Assembly (NCBI GenBank): GCA_004525155.1
Contig: SPDA01000058.1
Span: 1-8,752, forward strand
Reading direction: 5' to 3'
Length of the DNA stretch: 8,752 nt
Source of the DNA: Spirochaetales bacterium
Lineage (GTDB): Bacteria; Spirochaetota; Spirochaetia; SPDA01
Shown here: positions 7,230-8,752 of the stretch, piece by piece
Layout: every line of letters starts with the position of its first letter
Position numbering within the stretch: position 1 is the stretch's first letter
Made by a program: the position numbers and the translations under genes
The notes under the pieces: model-generated
Seen by the model: the letters and a program-made list of their open reading frames with translations, nothing else
Database searches by the model: none
Told to the model about the DNA's origin: nothing

Positions 7230-7262
7230 AGCGCTGGAGTAATTGGTCAGCCCGCTATTTTT
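7230..7262 (+). terminator. Weak candidate terminator of the ABC operon
   Basis: AGCG (7230-7233) can pair with CGCT (7253-7256) and CTG (7234-7236) with CAG (7248-7250), leaving a two-base CC bulge and an 11-base loop. ATTTTT follows (7257-7262). The stem is short and imperfect, and the T tract lies inside the end of the convergent response regulator gene. No comparable T tract is present for the opposite direction. Confidence 0.33.
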
Positions 7263-7629
7263 GCGTATACTTGTTTATCATTTCAACAAGCTTGTCCGTC
7301 TCCACCGGTTTGTTGACAAAGTCTTCCGCTTTGATGTCTTCCTTGGAGAAATCGAAGGCATACTCCCTGTTGATGGCGCTGAAGGCAATAATGGGTATGT
7401 CCGGGTAGAGCTTTTTTATTTCTTCCGCAGCTTCGAAACCCCTGGTTTTCTTTTCGGGAAACATGATATCGAGTAAAATTATATCCGGTTTAATGATCCC
7501 GATCTTCTGAATACCTTCTTCAACTGTTTCCGCGGAATGGATTGAAAAACCCTCAAACTCAAGAAGCGCTCCAGTTGTTTCGATGATGTCCTGATCATCG
7601 TCTATGATAAGTACCGTTTTTTTGCTCAT
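7255..7629 (-). CDS. Single-domain response regulator (CheY-like receiver)
   Basis: 124 residues, all of it one receiver domain: acidic cluster D10-D11-D12, phosphoacceptor D54 in 'IILLDIMFP', conserved hydroxyl S84 in 'IIAFSA', and K107-P108 in 'DFVNKPV'. There is no DNA-binding or enzymatic output domain, so it would act by protein-protein contact or pass phosphate to another protein. Two loops are slightly longer than in CheY: P58 to G64 after the phosphorylation site, and the region 86-103 after S84. It is encoded directly after the histidine kinase, overlapping it by 35 bases, and is its likely partner. The start ATG at 7629 is supported by a GGAGGT five bases upstream. Stop is TAG. Confidence 0.93.
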   Translation of the reverse strand: MSKKTVLIIDDDQDIIETTGALLEFEGFSIHSAETVEEGIQKIGIIKPDIILLDIMFPEKKTRGFEAAEEIKKLYPDIPIIAFSAINREYAFDFSKEDIKAEDFVNKPVETDKLVEMINKYTQK

Positions 7630-8752
7630 TACCGACCTCCGTGGAAGTTATATTTATGTCTTTTTTGAAGTACATATGAAAACTTGTTCCTTTATTTAAT
7701 TCGGAATACACCGTTACACGGCCGCCGAGGGAATCCACCGCTTTTTTAACAATGGAAAGCCCCAGACCGGTTCCATCCCTGTCAACCTCCCGCGCCCGCC
7801 TGGTTCTGTAAAATTCCTCGAATATGTTCGGCAGTTCTGATGATTCAATGCCCATGCCTTCGTCTTTTACCTGGATGTGCACTTCGCTGCCTTCATAATC
7901 AACCGCTATCGTTACTGTCGTTCCGCCGTCTGAATATTTTATGGCATTTGTTACTAGATTGCTCATAATGATGTTCAGGAGATCCGAATTGGCGGCAATA
8001 AACACAAATTTCGGACAAACTAACAGTAGTTTTATATTTTTCTGCTTAGCCGCGCCTTCGAACATATCGACATTGGCTTCCAGTATTTCCCGAATATTGA
8101 CAGGCGTTTTTTGAAATTCTATATCTTCTTCGGATTTCATATAGGCGTAGTCTATCATTTCGTCAATTATAGTAATAAGATTCCTGGTCCGGCGGTCGGC
8201 TTTGCCGATTATAGTTTTTGTTTTTTCCTGTATTTCACCGGCTATGCCTTTAAGCATCATCTCGTGGTAGCCTTTTAGTGCGGCCAGGGGGCCGCGCAGC
8301 TCGTGGGTCACTTGAAGTATGAAGTTGGACTTGGCCCTCTCGAGGGTTTTATATTTATTCAGTTCCAGCTCGATAAGCTTGCCCCGCCTGATTATCCGGT
8401 GCTTTATGTCGGTAACAAGGTAGGCTGTAATTATCAGCGTCGCATCGAGCGCAATCGCATTACGCACGATTATAATCTCTTTTTCCGGGATCGTTCTCAG
8501 TGAAAATACGGTAAACAGGACGTTTAAAATATCGTAGTACCGGATAACAGTAACAACGGAAAAGAGAACAACGAGAATGAACATGTAAAACAGTACAAGT
8601 CTTTTGGTAAAGATGAACGATGTGAGCATGATATGGAAAACGAAAAAGAAAACAAAAGGATTCTCCAGAAAACCGGTGTGATAGATAATGAGAAAGAGAA
8701 TACCATAGTCAATGCAAATCTGCAGATTGAAAAGAATGGTCAATTCAGTATT
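7595..8752 (-). CDS. Membrane sensor histidine kinase (N-terminus cut by window edge)
   Basis: The frame is open to the right edge. The only start candidate nearby is a TTG at 8743, so the true start most likely lies beyond the window. From that TTG 382 residues are visible. Hydrophobic spans lie at roughly 8-22, 26-46, 48-68 and 95-112, with 'GFLENPFVFFFVFHIML' (24-40), reminiscent of multi-span RegB/PrrB-like sensor regions. Then come a short helical linker (113-140), the H box 'FILQVTHELRGPL' with phosphoacceptor H147, N box 'SNLVTNAIKY' (N266), G1 'DEGMGI' (294-299), F box 'IFEEFYR' (307-313) and G2 'GTGLGL' (324-329): a complete HisKA plus HATPase_c core. It senses an unknown signal at the membrane and phosphorylates a response regulator, probably the overlapping one. 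The last ~20 residues after the ATPase domain form a polar tail whose codons contain the regulator's ribosome binding site. Confidence 0.94.
   Translation of the reverse strand, partial: NTELTILFNLQICIDYGILFLIIYHTGFLENPFVFFFVFHIMLTSFIFTKRLVLFYMFILVVLFSVVTVIRYYDILNVLFTVFSLRTIPEKEIIIVRNAIALDATLIITAYLVTDIKHRIIRRGKLIELELNKYKTLERAKSNFILQVTHELRGPLAALKGYHEMMLKGIAGEIQEKTKTIIGKADRRTRNLITIIDEMIDYAYMKSEEDIEFQKTPVNIREILEANVDMFEGAAKQKNIKLLLVCPKFVFIAANSDLLNIIMSNLVTNAIKYSDGGTTVTIAVDYEGSEVHIQVKDEGMGIESSELPNIFEEFYRTRRAREVDRDGTGLGLSIVKKAVDSLGGRVTVYSELNKGTSFHMYFKKDINITSTEVGNEQKNGTYHRR
7635..7640 (-). promoter_or_regulatory. Ribosome binding site of the response regulator, inside the kinase gene
   Basis: GGAGGT on the minus strand, five bases before the ATG at 7629. 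It lies within the kinase coding sequence and supports independent or coupled translation of the regulator from within the overlap. Confidence 0.75.

Noticed and set aside
8741..8743. TTG as the real start of the histidine kinase
   Set aside because: The frame stays open to the window edge, no ribosome site is visible in the few bases left, and the membrane sensor region appears to lack its first spans, so the gene is more likely truncated.
1..8752. Mobile elements, CRISPR arrays, tRNA or rRNA genes
   Set aside because: No repeated spacers, transposase or integrase motifs, inverted-repeat ends or RNA gene signatures were seen; nearly all sequence is accounted for by genes.

Overview
The window (8752 bases) is a bacterial chromosomal segment, densely coding on both strands, with mid-range base composition judged by eye. 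Nothing in it points to phage, transposon, plasmid or CRISPR origin. The aroA protein sequence and the style of the BMP/nucleoside-type ABC transporter look spirochaete-like to me, but this is recollection of family resemblance and not a search result. The aroA-nudix stretch is visibly more GC-rich than the membrane part of the histidine kinase at the right edge.

Layout. (1) 1-1671, plus strand: the C-terminal part of an SPFH/band-7 protein (left end cut by the window), followed 3 bases later by a protein with a remote NAD kinase-like fold. (2) 1701-3382, minus strand: aroA (EPSP synthase, GTG start) and a MutT/NudG-type Nudix hydrolase joined by an ATGA overlap. (3) 3383-3499: a 117-base divergent intergenic region with a good plus-strand promoter candidate and a weaker minus-strand one. 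(4) 3500-7226, plus strand: a three-gene ABC importer operon (double-ATPase subunit plus two permeases), each junction an ATGA overlap, of the BMP/Nup/Yuf nucleoside-type class but with no binding lipoprotein gene beside it. A weak terminator candidate follows. (5) 7255-8752, minus strand: a two-component pair, a membrane histidine kinase (N-terminus cut by the right edge) and a single-domain response regulator whose start overlaps the kinase gene by 35 bases.

The genes do not form one pathway. They are four independent units: an SPFH/kinase-like pair of unknown role, aromatic amino-acid precursor synthesis with nucleotide-pool cleaning, solute (probably nucleoside or related) uptake, and signalling. 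The most unusual content is the SPFH plus NAD kinase-like pair, whose second member has altered versions of the signature NAD kinase motifs. Next come the missing binding protein of the importer, the extra N-terminal membrane hairpin in its first permease, and a run of eight G inside that permease gene.
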